DNA of 64,000 nt from positions 1 to 64,000 of the forward strand of contig CALRQL020000012.1 in NCBI GenBank assembly GCA_943370295.1. The letters are read 5' to 3'. Below, one piece after another: positions 7,802 through 15,858 of the stretch. The position numbers and the translations under genes were made by a program. Source of the stretch: SB11 sp943370295 (GTDB lineage: Bacteria; Bacteroidota; Bacteroidia; UBA8524). The stretch's first letter is position 1. Every line of letters starts with the position of its first letter. Under the pieces are notes generated by a model. It worked only from the letters and a program-made list of their open reading frames with translations, had not been told where the DNA came from and ran no database searches.

Positions 7802-10093
7802 ATGAAAAAATCTGTAGCGCTCATCATTCTTTTATTTTCAACTGTTTTAGTCTTTAGCCAAAAAGGCGAAATACGCGGGGTTGTATTTGATAAAACCACC
7901 GGAGAACCTTTAATAGGTGTGAGCGTGGTACTTAAAGAACTTATGCAAGGTGCGGCAACCGATATTAATGGGTTTTTTACTATTAATAAGGTTGTACCCG
8001 GAACTTATACCCTTATTGCAACCTATACCGGTTACGACACCGTGGTGCAGAAAATTACCAGCAATAATGATGTAAGCAGCAAAACATTGTATTTAAACGA
8101 ATCGGTGTTAAATATTGAGGAAGTAGTTGTAACCGCTGAGCAGCAAGAGAAAACAACGAAAACCAATGTGGCTACCACTAAACTTACCCAAAAGAATTTA
8201 CAACAATTGGTTACTGTAGGCGGTGAGCCTGATTTGGTGCAAAGCTTGCAAATATTGCCGGGCGTTGTTACCACGGGCGACCAAGGCGGGCAGTTGTTTA
8301 TACGTGGTGGTTCACCGGTAATGAACAAAATAATGTTGGACGGGATGACTATTTACAACCCTTTCCACTCTATCGGTATGTTTTCGGTATTTGATGCCGA
8401 TATTATCCGCAATGCCGATGTGTATTCGGCTGGTTTTGGGGCTCAATACGGGGGTCGGGTGTCGGCGGTGGTGGATGTAACCACTCGCGAAGGCAGTAAA
8501 AATCGTTTTGCCGGCAAAGTGGCGGCCAACCCATTTACTTCAAAACTACTTTTTGAGGGGCCTTTGAAAAAATTTAAAGAGGGGGGCGGTAGTTCATCCT
8601 TTATAGTATCCTATAAAAACTCATACCTTAATAAGAGTTCACAAATATTTTACCCGCATATTGATGATGACCGTTTGCCATACAGCTTCTCTGATTTGTA
8701 CGGTAAATTCTCTATTAACGCCCGTAACGGTAGCAAGTTTGAGGTGTTTGGGTTTGATTTTAATGATAAAGTTGATTTTAAAAACAGCACCAAATACAAT
8801 TGGAAATCAAGAGGTTTCGGTACTCGTTTTGTTGCCATCCCCGATGCTACAAAAACTATAGTTGATGGGTTTTTGTCGTTCTCTAACTATAATATGGAGC
8901 AACAAGAGCAAGACAATCTGCCCCGCAAAAGCGGTATCAACGGGTTTAATGTGGGCTTGAATTTTACCTACCTGATGGGGTTAAGTGATATTAAATACGG
9001 GCTTGAGCTAAATGGTTTTGCTACTGATTTTTCAACCTTTAATGCGGCTGGCCGTAAGTTGGAACAGTTAGACAATAATACTGAGATAGCATTCTTTATT
9101 CGCCACCGTATTGTAAAAAAACGTTGGGTAATAGAGCCGGGCTTCCGTTTACAATACTATGCTTCATTGGCTGAGCAATCGCCTGAGCCGCGTTTGAGTG
9201 CAAAGTATAACATCACTTCGCGTTTAAGGATAAGTTCTGCAGCCGGGATGTACTCACAAAACCTGATGGCAGCCACCAGCGACCGTGATGTGGTGAATTT
9301 GTTTTACGGCTTTTTGGCAAGCCCTGATAATCTCCCTTCAACATTTAATGGTAAAAGCGTAAACACCCGCCTGCAAAAATCACGTCACATAGTTTTGGGA
9401 GTTGAATATGATTTGAATAAAAAATGGGAGTTGATGGTAGAAGGGTATGTAAAACAATTTAACCAAATAACCAACGTAAACAGGGATAAGCTGTTTGATG
9501 ATAGCCCAGAATTTTATGACCGTCCCGAATACCAACGTAAAGATTATGTGGTTGAATCGGGCAACGCAAGTGGGGTGGATGTGCGCCTTAAGTATGAGTA
9601 CAAAAACCTGTATTTGTGGATGGTGTACTCACTCACCTACGTTAGCCGTAACGACGGTATACGTACCTATTTCCCCAATTTCGACCGCAGGCACAACGTA
9701 AACTTTGTAGGTTCTTATGCGTTTGGCAAAAACGGCAGTTGGGAATTTAACACCCGTTGGTCGTTTGGCTCAGGTTTCCCTTTTACACTTACCCAAGGTT
9801 TTTATGAGCAACTGCCATTGCAAGGTGGCATAGGCCAAGACTATGCATCTTCTAACGGCGATTTGGGAATTTTGTACGGCGATATAAACACCGGTCGCTT
9901 GCCCACATTCCACCGCTTAGATATATCCCTTAAGAAAAAAGTAAAACTAGGGAAATACAGCGAGTTGAATATGATAGCAAGCTGTATAAATGTGTACGAT
10001 AGGGAGAATATTTTTTACTTCGACCGTGTAAATTATATCCGCGTGAACCAGTTGCCCATATTACCCAGCTTAGGCTTTAACATTAGTTTCTAG
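7802..10093 (+). CDS. TonB-dependent outer-membrane receptor
   Basis: A 763-residue outer-membrane receptor. After a signal peptide (MKKSVALIILLFSTVLVFSQ) comes a carboxypeptidase-D regulatory-like domain (KGEIRGVVFDKTTGEPLIGVSV, residues about 20-100), then the plug domain (VVTAEQQEK... LQILPGVVTTGDQGGQLFIRGGSPVMNKIMLDGM, about 110-215), then a C-terminal beta-barrel ending in a strand with terminal F. The substrate is not evident. No SusD partner follows, so a glycan-uptake Sus pair is unlikely. I place the start at the ATG at 7802, directly before the signal peptide, rather than the TTG at 7739. The next gene, 11 bases downstream, is another outer-membrane protein. Confidence 0.9.
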   Translation: MKKSVALIILLFSTVLVFSQKGEIRGVVFDKTTGEPLIGVSVVLKELMQGAATDINGFFTINKVVPGTYTLIATYTGYDTVVQKITSNNDVSSKTLYLNESVLNIEEVVVTAEQQEKTTKTNVATTKLTQKNLQQLVTVGGEPDLVQSLQILPGVVTTGDQGGQLFIRGGSPVMNKIMLDGMTIYNPFHSIGMFSVFDADIIRNADVYSAGFGAQYGGRVSAVVDVTTREGSKNRFAGKVAANPFTSKLLFEGPLKKFKEGGGSSSFIVSYKNSYLNKSSQIFYPHIDDDRLPYSFSDLYGKFSINARNGSKFEVFGFDFNDKVDFKNSTKYNWKSRGFGTRFVAIPDATKTIVDGFLSFSNYNMEQQEQDNLPRKSGINGFNVGLNFTYLMGLSDIKYGLELNGFATDFSTFNAAGRKLEQLDNNTEIAFFIRHRIVKKRWVIEPGFRLQYYASLAEQSPEPRLSAKYNITSRLRISSAAGMYSQNLMAATSDRDVVNLFYGFLASPDNLPSTFNGKSVNTRLQKSRHIVLGVEYDLNKKWELMVEGYVKQFNQITNVNRDKLFDDSPEFYDRPEYQRKDYVVESGNASGVDVRLKYEYKNLYLWMVYSLTYVSRNDGIRTYFPNFDRRHNVNFVGSYAFGKNGSWEFNTRWSFGSGFPFTLTQGFYEQLPLQGGIGQDYASSNGDLGILYGDINTGRLPTFHRLDISLKKKVKLGKYSELNMIASCINVYDRENIFYFDRVNYIRVNQLPILPSLGFNISF

Positions 10094-10104
10094 TAACTTG
10101 CCGT

Positions 10105-10725
10105 ATGGCTGGTTGCAAACACCTTTGTATTTCTCTTTTACTGCTTCTTTTTTATTGTCAAGCCTCTGCAAATGAGTTTGAACGATTTAATACTAAACCG
10201 TTTAGAAAACGGTTTGGCGTTGAGTTTAGCGCTTATCCTGCGGGACAGATTTATGGCTTACGGGCTGAGTTTGTGAACAAATCGGGCTGGGAACTTAATT
10301 TTAGAATAGGGTACAATCGGGCTTTCAGAAAAAATTTTAGCGGCCTTAATGACGATGAACAGGGCGGCGGTTATGGAGCGTCGGTGGGTATTCGTTATCA
10401 TGCGTATGATTTAGGTTTTGCAATTAACGACAATACCGATGCACACCTTGTAGTCGGTACACGGGTTGATTTCTGGAAAATGGACATTTTTTGGAAAGAT
10501 TGGGACAACGTACCTGCAAGCGGTAAAACAATCATCAATGTGCTACAACCCACGTTTGATATCGGGTTGTTATTTACACTCAACCAAAAATGGTTACTAA
10601 CTGTTTACGGAGGAGTAGGGCAAGAGATTAATGTGGTAACTAAAGGTGACGCCGTTGGGCAAGGAGGTATGTGGCTGGGGGGGATTATCCTGTGTCGCAA
10701 CTTATGGTATAAGAAAAACAATTAA
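10105..10725 (+). CDS. Outer-membrane beta-barrel protein, unknown
   Basis: A 206-residue protein with a signal peptide (CISLLLLLFYCQASA) and a mature part built from alternating hydrophobic/polar strands with many glycines and aromatics (LRAEFVNKSGWELNFRIGYNRAF, YGASVGIRYHAYDLGF, FDIGLLFTLNQKWLLTVYGGVGQE). This is the pattern of a small 8-stranded barrel. The family is not recognised. It follows the TonB receptor by 11 bases and is likely cotranscribed, so it may serve the same uptake process. Confidence 0.7.
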   Translation: MAGCKHLCISLLLLLFYCQASANEFERFNTKPFRKRFGVEFSAYPAGQIYGLRAEFVNKSGWELNFRIGYNRAFRKNFSGLNDDEQGGGYGASVGIRYHAYDLGFAINDNTDAHLVVGTRVDFWKMDIFWKDWDNVPASGKTIINVLQPTFDIGLLFTLNQKWLLTVYGGVGQEINVVTKGDAVGQGGMWLGGIILCRNLWYKKNN

Positions 10726-10832
10726 TCCGTTTTCTGCGACGGTACTTTTGGGGTTAAAGCTCATAAAAGCAACAAATCAAACGCTGGCCTACTCTTTGTA
10801 TTTAATTTTTAAGCCTAATTTCGTCCCCAAGT

Positions 10833-11990
10833 ATGTATAAATATTATACCCTGTTAATTTTAGTACTAACGGTAGTAAAACTAAACGCCCAAGTAAGCGT
10901 AGGTGCTGAGCAAACCGCTGAGTATTTGCCGCTGCTAAAAGGTAAAAATGTGGCTGTGGTGGTAAACCCAACTTCACACATTAAACAACGCCATTTGGTG
11001 GATAGCCTGTTGGCTTTAGGGGTGAAGATAAAAACCATTTTTGCTCCCGAACACGGCTTTAGGGGCGACCAAGAGGCCGGAGCGTACATTAAGAGCGGAA
11101 TTGACAGTGCCACCAAATTACCTGTTGTATCACTGTATGGAAGTAAGAAGAAACCTTCTGCTGCCGATTTAAAAGGCATACAATACATAATATTTGACAT
11201 ACAAGATGTAGGGGCGAGGTTCTATACCTACATTTCTACGTTGCACTACATTATGGAGTCGTGCGCAGAAAACAAGCTGCCGCTGTTGGTGTTCGACCGT
11301 CCTAACCCCAATGGACATTATGTTGATGGTCCCGTATTAGATACTAATTTTAAAAGTTTTGTAGGAATGCACCCCGTGCCCGTTGTACACGGTATGACGG
11401 TGGGCGAATATGCTAAGATGATAAACGGCGAAAAGTGGCTGCCCAAGGGCGCACAATGCCAGCTAACCGTTGTTAAATGTAAAAACTACACCCATCAGGT
11501 GATGTATAAACTGCCGATAAAACCATCGCCTAACTTACCCACCATGGAGTCGATATACTTATATCCTTCGTTGTGCTTTTTTGAAGGTACTGATGTAAGC
11601 GTAGGCAGGGGCACCAACAAACCGTTTGAATCTGTGGGGAAACCCGGTTTCACAAAAGGCAGTTATGAGTTTACCCCCGTACGCATACCCGGTGTGGCTG
11701 AGAACCCTCCCTATATGGGGCAAAAATGTACAGGCATATTGCTTACTGAGTTTGGTAAATCGTTTATGCCGCTGCACAACGGGTTGTATTTATCGTGGTT
11801 GGTTGATTTTTATAAAGAGTCTGCCGACAAAGAGAAATTTTTTAATGACTTTTTTGATAAGCTTGCCGGTACCGACCAATTGCGAAAGCAAGTAATAGCG
11901 GGCAAAACCGCCGATGAAATAGTGCAAAGCTGGCAACCAGCGATTGAGGCGTATAAAAGCGTCCGCAAAAAATACTTGCTGTATGAATAG
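10833..11990 (+). CDS. NamZ-type exo-beta-N-acetylmuramidase (DUF1343, GH171)
   Basis: A 385-residue secreted enzyme: signal peptide (LLILVLTVVKLNAQ), then the DUF1343 core. Typical blocks are GKNVAVVVNPTSH, IFAPEHGFRGDQEAG, YIIFDIQDVGARFYTYISTLHY, VFDRPNPNGHYVDGP and SPNLPTMESIYLYPSLCFFEGTDVSVGRGT. DUF1343 was shown to be NamZ, which removes N-acetylmuramic acid from the non-reducing end of peptidoglycan fragments (glycoside hydrolase family 171). Here it would act in the periplasm in cell-wall turnover or recycling. It is preceded by 107 bases without a gene and followed by the ribosomal protein cluster. Confidence 0.88.
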   Translation: MYKYYTLLILVLTVVKLNAQVSVGAEQTAEYLPLLKGKNVAVVVNPTSHIKQRHLVDSLLALGVKIKTIFAPEHGFRGDQEAGAYIKSGIDSATKLPVVSLYGSKKKPSAADLKGIQYIIFDIQDVGARFYTYISTLHYIMESCAENKLPLLVFDRPNPNGHYVDGPVLDTNFKSFVGMHPVPVVHGMTVGEYAKMINGEKWLPKGAQCQLTVVKCKNYTHQVMYKLPIKPSPNLPTMESIYLYPSLCFFEGTDVSVGRGTNKPFESVGKPGFTKGSYEFTPVRIPGVAENPPYMGQKCTGILLTEFGKSFMPLHNGLYLSWLVDFYKESADKEKFFNDFFDKLAGTDQLRKQVIAGKTADEIVQSWQPAIEAYKSVRKKYLLYE

Positions 11991-12016
11991 TAATATTTGT
12001 AAAAAATATAAGGGTG

Positions 12017-12049
12017 ACTTGTTTGTTATTAGATAAAGTTCTACCTTTG
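12017..12049 (+). promoter_or_regulatory. Promoter of the rpmB operon
   Basis: An ACTTG -33-like element (TTG at 12019-12021) and a perfect -7 element TACCTTTG (12042-12049), 20 bases apart, match the Bacteroidota consensus TTTG/TAnnTTTG. The element ends 22 bases before the rpmB ATG. Confidence 0.7.
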
Positions 12050-12071
12050 CAATCCTTTTAACGAAAAGAAA

Positions 12072-12305
12072 ATGGCACGCGTTTGTGATTTAACTGGCAA
12101 AAGAACCCTTGTAGGACACAATGTTTCTCACTCAAACAAAAAGACTATCAAGAGGTTTAGGCCCAACTTGCAGGTAAAGAAATTTTATATCCCCGAAGAG
12201 GATGAGTGGATTACTTTGAAAGTATCTACCTCAGCCATGCGTACAATTAGCAAAAACGGGATTACTGCCTGCCTTAACAAGTACATGAAAACTGGTAAGA
12301 TTTAA
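12072..12305 (+). CDS. rpmB: 50S ribosomal protein L28
   Basis: A 77-residue basic protein starting MARVCDLTGKRTLVGHNVSHSNKKTKRF-like, the standard L28 signature, and ending ACLNKYMKTGKI. It is a component of the large ribosomal subunit. It heads the cluster rpmB-rpmG-DUF4295-ftsY, an order conserved in this phylum, with a promoter directly upstream and only 13 bases to rpmG. Confidence 0.97.
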   Translation: MARVCDLTGKRTLVGHNVSHSNKKTIKRFRPNLQVKKFYIPEEDEWITLKVSTSAMRTISKNGITACLNKYMKTGKI

Positions 12306-12318
12306 TTAGTTTACGAAG

Positions 12319-12501
12319 ATGGCAAAAAGAGGTAACCGCATACAAGTAATAATGGAGTGTACCGAGCACAAAGAGAGCGGTATGCCCGGCACTTCTAGGT
12401 ATATTACTACCAAGAACAAGAAAAACACTACTGAAAGGTTGGAGTTGAAAAAATTCAATCCTGTCCTTAAAAAGTACACTGTACATAAAGAAATTAAGTA
12501 A
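12319..12501 (+). CDS. rpmG: 50S ribosomal protein L33
   Basis: A 60-residue protein beginning MAKRGNRIQVIMECTEHKES and ending in the L33 pattern NPVLKKYTVHKEIK. A single cysteine (MEC) remains rather than the four zinc-binding cysteines of the C+ form, so this is a zinc-independent form. It is translated between L28 and the DUF4295 protein. Confidence 0.96.
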   Translation: MAKRGNRIQVIMECTEHKESGMPGTSRYITTKNKKNTTERLELKKFNPVLKKYTVHKEIK

Positions 12502-12525
12502 CCACTTATTAAATAATAGTAAAAA

Positions 12526-12675
12526 ATGGCTAAGAAGGTTGTTGCTACGCTGAAAACAGGAGAAGGTAAACAATGGGCAAAAGTTATTAGAACTGTTCGC
12601 TCACCTAAAACCGGCTCTTATACCTTTAAAGAAGAGATTATTCCTTCTGATCAGGTTAAAACTTACTTTAAATAA
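12526..12675 (+). CDS. DUF4295 small basic protein
   Basis: A 49-residue gene (ATG 12526, TAA 12673-12675) encoding MAKKVVATLKTGEGKQWAKV, then RTVRSPKTGSYTFKEEIIP and a VKTYFK end. This is the DUF4295 family, found almost only in Bacteroidota and almost always directly after rpmG. Its size, charge and constant position suggest a ribosome-associated role, but none has been shown to my knowledge. It is too short for many gene finders. Confidence 0.93.
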   Translation: MAKKVVATLKTGEGKQWAKVIRTVRSPKTGSYTFKEEIIPSDQVKTYFK

Positions 12676-12705
12676 GAAATTTTTGTTCAAAAGTATAAGT
12701 TAACG

Positions 12706-12735
12706 AAGCTTCCTATAACTTAGGGGGCTTTTTTT
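12706..12735 (+). terminator. Terminator-like hairpin between DUF4295 and ftsY
   Basis: Arms 12706-12713 and 12723-12730 (AAGCTTCC with GGGGGCTT, including two G-T pairs) enclose a nine-base loop and run into seven T. It ends only 12 bases before the ftsY ATG, so it may attenuate rather than fully separate ftsY from the ribosomal protein genes. Confidence 0.55.
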
Positions 12736-12747
12736 ATATATAAACCT

Positions 12748-13698
12748 ATGGGAATATTCAGTTTCTTCAGCAAGGACAAAAAACAAAAGCTGGATGAAGG
12801 TCTTGAGAAAACCAAAACCGGACTTTTTGACAAAATAAGCAAAGCCTTGGTGGGTAGGTCTACCATAGGCGATGACTTTTTGGACGACCTTGAAGAAATT
12901 TTGGTAAGTTCTGATGTGGGTATTAATACCACGCTCAAAATAATTGACCGCATACAAAAGCGCGTTGCCAAAGATAAATACGTAGGAACGGGTGAACTAA
13001 ACACCCTGCTAAAAGAGGAAATGGCTGCTCTGTTGCCCGAAGGGGATAACACCACGGGCGAATTACAGATACCTGCAGGCAAAAAACCATATATAATTAT
13101 GGTGGTGGGTGTGAATGGTGTGGGCAAAACCACTACCATCGGCAAGCTGGCTTTTCAGTTTAAGAAACAAGGCAAGAAAGTGTTATTAGGAGCAGGCGAC
13201 ACCTTTAGGGCTGCCGCTGTAGACCAGCTTACCATTTGGAGCAAAAGGGTAGGAGTAGATATTGTGGATAAGGGCATGAATGCCGACCCTGCCGCCGTAG
13301 CTTTTGAAACTGCCAAAGCCGCAGCAGAAGGTGGTTATGACGTAGCTATTATTGATACCGCAGGCCGTTTGCACAACAAAGTGAATTTGATGAACGAGCT
13401 TTCAAAAATTCGCCGCGTGGTGCAAAAACACATTGTTGATGCACCCCACGAGGTACTGTTGGTATTGGATGCCAGCACCGGTCAAAACGCATTTGAACAA
13501 GCCCGCCAGTTTACTGCTGTTACAGAAGTAAATGCCCTTGCACTTACCAAATTAGATGGTACAGCCAAAGGCGGTGTTGTAATAGGTATCAGCGATGAGT
13601 TTTCGGTGCCCGTTAAATACATCGGTGTAGGTGAAGGCATGGAAGACTTACAAGTATTTAACAAACACGAGTTTATCGATTCGTTGTTTAAATCATAG
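12748..13698 (+). CDS. ftsY: Signal recognition particle receptor FtsY
   Basis: A 316-residue SRP-family GTPase. The N domain (residues 1-100) is helical, with ILVSSDVGINTTLKIID. The G domain has the P-loop GVNGVGKTTT, then DTFRAAAVDQL, DTAGR and TKLDGTAKGG. FtsY docks the SRP-ribosome complex at the inner membrane for cotranslational insertion. The acidic N-terminal A domain of the E. coli protein is absent, as usual in this phylum. A short Phe-rich N-terminus (MGIFSFFSKDKKQ) could help membrane binding. It follows the rpmB-rpmG-DUF4295 set, in conserved order, after an attenuator-like hairpin. Confidence 0.96.
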   Translation: MGIFSFFSKDKKQKLDEGLEKTKTGLFDKISKALVGRSTIGDDFLDDLEEILVSSDVGINTTLKIIDRIQKRVAKDKYVGTGELNTLLKEEMAALLPEGDNTTGELQIPAGKKPYIIMVVGVNGVGKTTTIGKLAFQFKKQGKKVLLGAGDTFRAAAVDQLTIWSKRVGVDIVDKGMNADPAAVAFETAKAAAEGGYDVAIIDTAGRLHNKVNLMNELSKIRRVVQKHIVDAPHEVLLVLDASTGQNAFEQARQFTAVTEVNALALTKLDGTAKGGVVIGISDEFSVPVKYIGVGEGMEDLQVFNKHEFIDSLFKS

Positions 13699-13709
13699 AT
13701 TGCGCTCTC

Positions 13710-13717
13710 TATCTTTG
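13710..13717 (+). promoter_or_regulatory. Putative -7 element close to the start codon
   Basis: TATCTTTG matches TAnnTTTG and ends eight bases before the ATG at 13726, so the transcript leader would be very short. No good -33 element at standard spacing. Confidence 0.35.
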
Positions 13718-13725
13718 GGTTGGCT

Positions 13726-14454
13726 ATGCGTAATCAAATAATTACCTTCTTTTTGGTGCTGATTTCATTTTCCACCTTTGCCCAAAAAAGGAAGTTAAGT
13801 GTAGAGCTGTTTTCTAATTATTCGGTGTACAATTTTTCTACCTCGTTGCCTTATTCAATACCCTCTCGTGATTTAAAAGGCAGGTTGGGCGGCGAAGCAG
13901 AGCTCAGGTATTACTACACCCCCAAAGAAAAGTTTACTTACTACATAGGGGTAGGGTTTACTAAGTACAATTACACATCAGGTAAGTTCAGAGTATATTA
14001 TGCCGATCAAATAATACCCCGACCGGGTTTTCCAGCTCCTGAGCCTGACAACGGCCCTTCTGAAATTAAACTAAACTATTCTTATAATTATTTTAACATC
14101 CCCATTGGACTGCAATACGCGGTGAATAAGCGGTTATCAGTTGCGGCAGGTGTTAAAGTGCTAAGAATGTTGAGTGGTTATGGTTATTCTAAATTTTATT
14201 ACGCAACGCAGTGGAATCCCCAAAACAACTTTAATAAAAAAACATTTGATAACGAAGGTTATGCCAAGTGGTTGGTTAATGCTCATGTAGAGGTAGGTTA
14301 CATACTTCCTGTACTCAAATACAACATAACATGGAAAGCGGCGTTTGATTATGCGCTTACGGATTACATTGATAAACAATACCCTGCTTTAAACCTATAT
14401 CCTTATACATTCAGCATCGGTGCTTCTTTGCCTTTGTTCGTTTCTAAACAGTAA
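13726..14454 (+). CDS. Outer-membrane beta-barrel protein (PorT-like size), unknown
   Basis: A 242-residue protein with a signal peptide (QIITFFLVLISFSTFAQ) and a mature part of amphipathic strands (GEAELRYYYTPKEKFTYYIGVGFTKYNY, YFNIPIGLQYAVNKRLSVAAGVKVL, NAHVEVGYILPVLKYNITWKAAFDYAL, FSIGASLPLFV). The layout resembles the outer-membrane beta-barrel families that include PorT, but nothing specific proves a T9SS role. I use the ATG at 13726; a TTG two codons upstream is also possible. It lies between ftsY and rimO. Confidence 0.7.
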   Translation: MRNQIITFFLVLISFSTFAQKRKLSVELFSNYSVYNFSTSLPYSIPSRDLKGRLGGEAELRYYYTPKEKFTYYIGVGFTKYNYTSGKFRVYYADQIIPRPGFPAPEPDNGPSEIKLNYSYNYFNIPIGLQYAVNKRLSVAAGVKVLRMLSGYGYSKFYYATQWNPQNNFNKKTFDNEGYAKWLVNAHVEVGYILPVLKYNITWKAAFDYALTDYIDKQYPALNLYPYTFSIGASLPLFVSKQ

Positions 14455-14510
14455 ACAATGGTGCGGTAAGATGCCTTCTAATATTTGTATAAAGTGCAGC
14501 AGGCATTTGC

Positions 14511-14518
14511 TACTTTTG
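14511..14518 (+). promoter_or_regulatory. Putative -7 element of rimO
   Basis: TACTTTTG, an exact TAnnTTTG match, ends ten bases before the rimO ATG (14529). A TTTG lies 22 bases upstream. The predicted leader is only a few bases long. Confidence 0.45.
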
Positions 14519-14528
14519 CAGTTTAATA

Positions 14529-15842
14529 ATGCGCACTAAATCACACAAGCAAAACAAGATTAACATCGTAACACTGGGTTGTAGCAAAAACCTTGTTGAT
14601 AGCGAAGTTTTATATAGCCAGCTAAAAGCTAATCAGTTTGAGGTTGAGCATGAATCGAAAAAAGACGACTCAAACATTATCATCGTAAACACTTGCGGTT
14701 TTATTGAAAACGCCAAGCAAGAAAGTATTGATACCATATTGCGTTATGTGGATGAAAAAGAAGCCGGCAACATTGATAAATTGTACGTTACCGGTTGCCT
14801 TTCGCACCGTTATAAAGACGATTTGGAGCGCGAAATACCCCAAGTGGATGCCTATTTTGGCACATTAGAACTGCCCAATATTCTTAAAACATTAGGTGCC
14901 GATTATAAACACGATTTAATTGGCGAACGCCTTATCACCACTCCCCAGCACTACGCATATTTAAAAATATCAGAAGGGTGCAACCGCCCATGCTCGTTTT
15001 GTGCCATACCGCTAATGCGCGGCCAGCACGTTTCAAAATCCATTGAGCAACTGGTTACTGAGGCTAAAAACCTTGTAAAGGCAGGCACCAAAGAGTTGAT
15101 GCTGATTGCCCAAGACAGTACTTATTACGGATTGGATTTATACGGCGAGCGAAAATTGGCAGATTTATTGCGTAACCTAAGCGACGTTGAAGGATTGGAA
15201 TGGATACGTTTGCACTATGCGTTTCCTTCACAGTTTCCTTTAGATGCGCTGGATGTGATGGCCGAACGCGACAATATTTGCAAATACATAGATATCCCTT
15301 TGCAACACGCAACGGATAATATGTTGAAAATAATGCGCCGAGGCATTACCCGTCGCCGCACAGAAGAGGTGATAGATACCATCCGCCAAAAAGTACCCGG
15401 TATTGCCATTCGTACTACATTATTGGTCGGGCATCCCGGTGAAACCGAAGCGGAGTTTAACCAACTTACCGATTTTGTGCAGCAAATGAAGTTTGATCGT
15501 ATGGGGGTATTTACCTACTCACACGAAGAGAACACCCATGCTTACAGCCTTACCGATGATATACCCCAAGAGGTAAAAGACGAAAGGGCAGAGGAGTTGA
15601 TGGCCATCCAGCAAGAAATTTCATTAGAAAAGAACAAAGAAAAAGTAGGGAATACCTATAAAGTATTGTTTGACCGTGTAGAAGGCGGATATTTTGTAGG
15701 TCGTACCGAGTTCGATTCTCCTGAAGTTGACAACGAAGTGTTGGTAGATAAAAAAGCAAACTATGCCCGTGTGGGTGATTTTGCCAACGTTACCATTAAC
15801 ACTGCCGAAGAATTTGATTTGTACGGTACTATCGTACAATAA
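14529..15842 (+). CDS. rimO: Ribosomal protein S12 methylthiotransferase RimO
   Basis: A 437-residue radical-SAM methylthiotransferase. The N-terminal UPF0004 domain supplies three cluster cysteines (LGCSKN, NTCGF, TGCLS). The radical-SAM motif CNRPCSFC follows near residue 150, and a TRAM domain closes the protein (GNTYKVLFDRVEGG...VDNEVLVDKKANYARVGDFANVTI). The GCSKNLVDSE start and CNRPCSFCAIPLMRG core favour RimO over the tRNA enzyme MiaB. It adds a methylthio group to the conserved aspartate of S12 using two 4Fe-4S clusters and SAM. bshC starts 16 bases downstream and is probably cotranscribed. Confidence 0.93.
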   Translation: MRTKSHKQNKINIVTLGCSKNLVDSEVLYSQLKANQFEVEHESKKDDSNIIIVNTCGFIENAKQESIDTILRYVDEKEAGNIDKLYVTGCLSHRYKDDLEREIPQVDAYFGTLELPNILKTLGADYKHDLIGERLITTPQHYAYLKISEGCNRPCSFCAIPLMRGQHVSKSIEQLVTEAKNLVKAGTKELMLIAQDSTYYGLDLYGERKLADLLRNLSDVEGLEWIRLHYAFPSQFPLDALDVMAERDNICKYIDIPLQHATDNMLKIMRRGITRRRTEEVIDTIRQKVPGIAIRTTLLVGHPGETEAEFNQLTDFVQQMKFDRMGVFTYSHEENTHAYSLTDDIPQEVKDERAEELMAIQQEISLEKNKEKVGNTYKVLFDRVEGGYFVGRTEFDSPEVDNEVLVDKKANYARVGDFANVTINTAEEFDLYGTIVQ

Positions 15843-15858
15843 CCATAATATAAGCACC

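Noticed and set aside
7802..10725. SusC/SusD glycan-uptake pair
   Set aside because: The gene after the receptor encodes a small beta-barrel, not a SusD-like lipoprotein.
15763..15858. N-terminal extension of bshC inside rimO
   Set aside because: The in-frame ATG at 15763 lies in rimO coding sequence in another frame; BshC family length and start fit the ATG at 15859.
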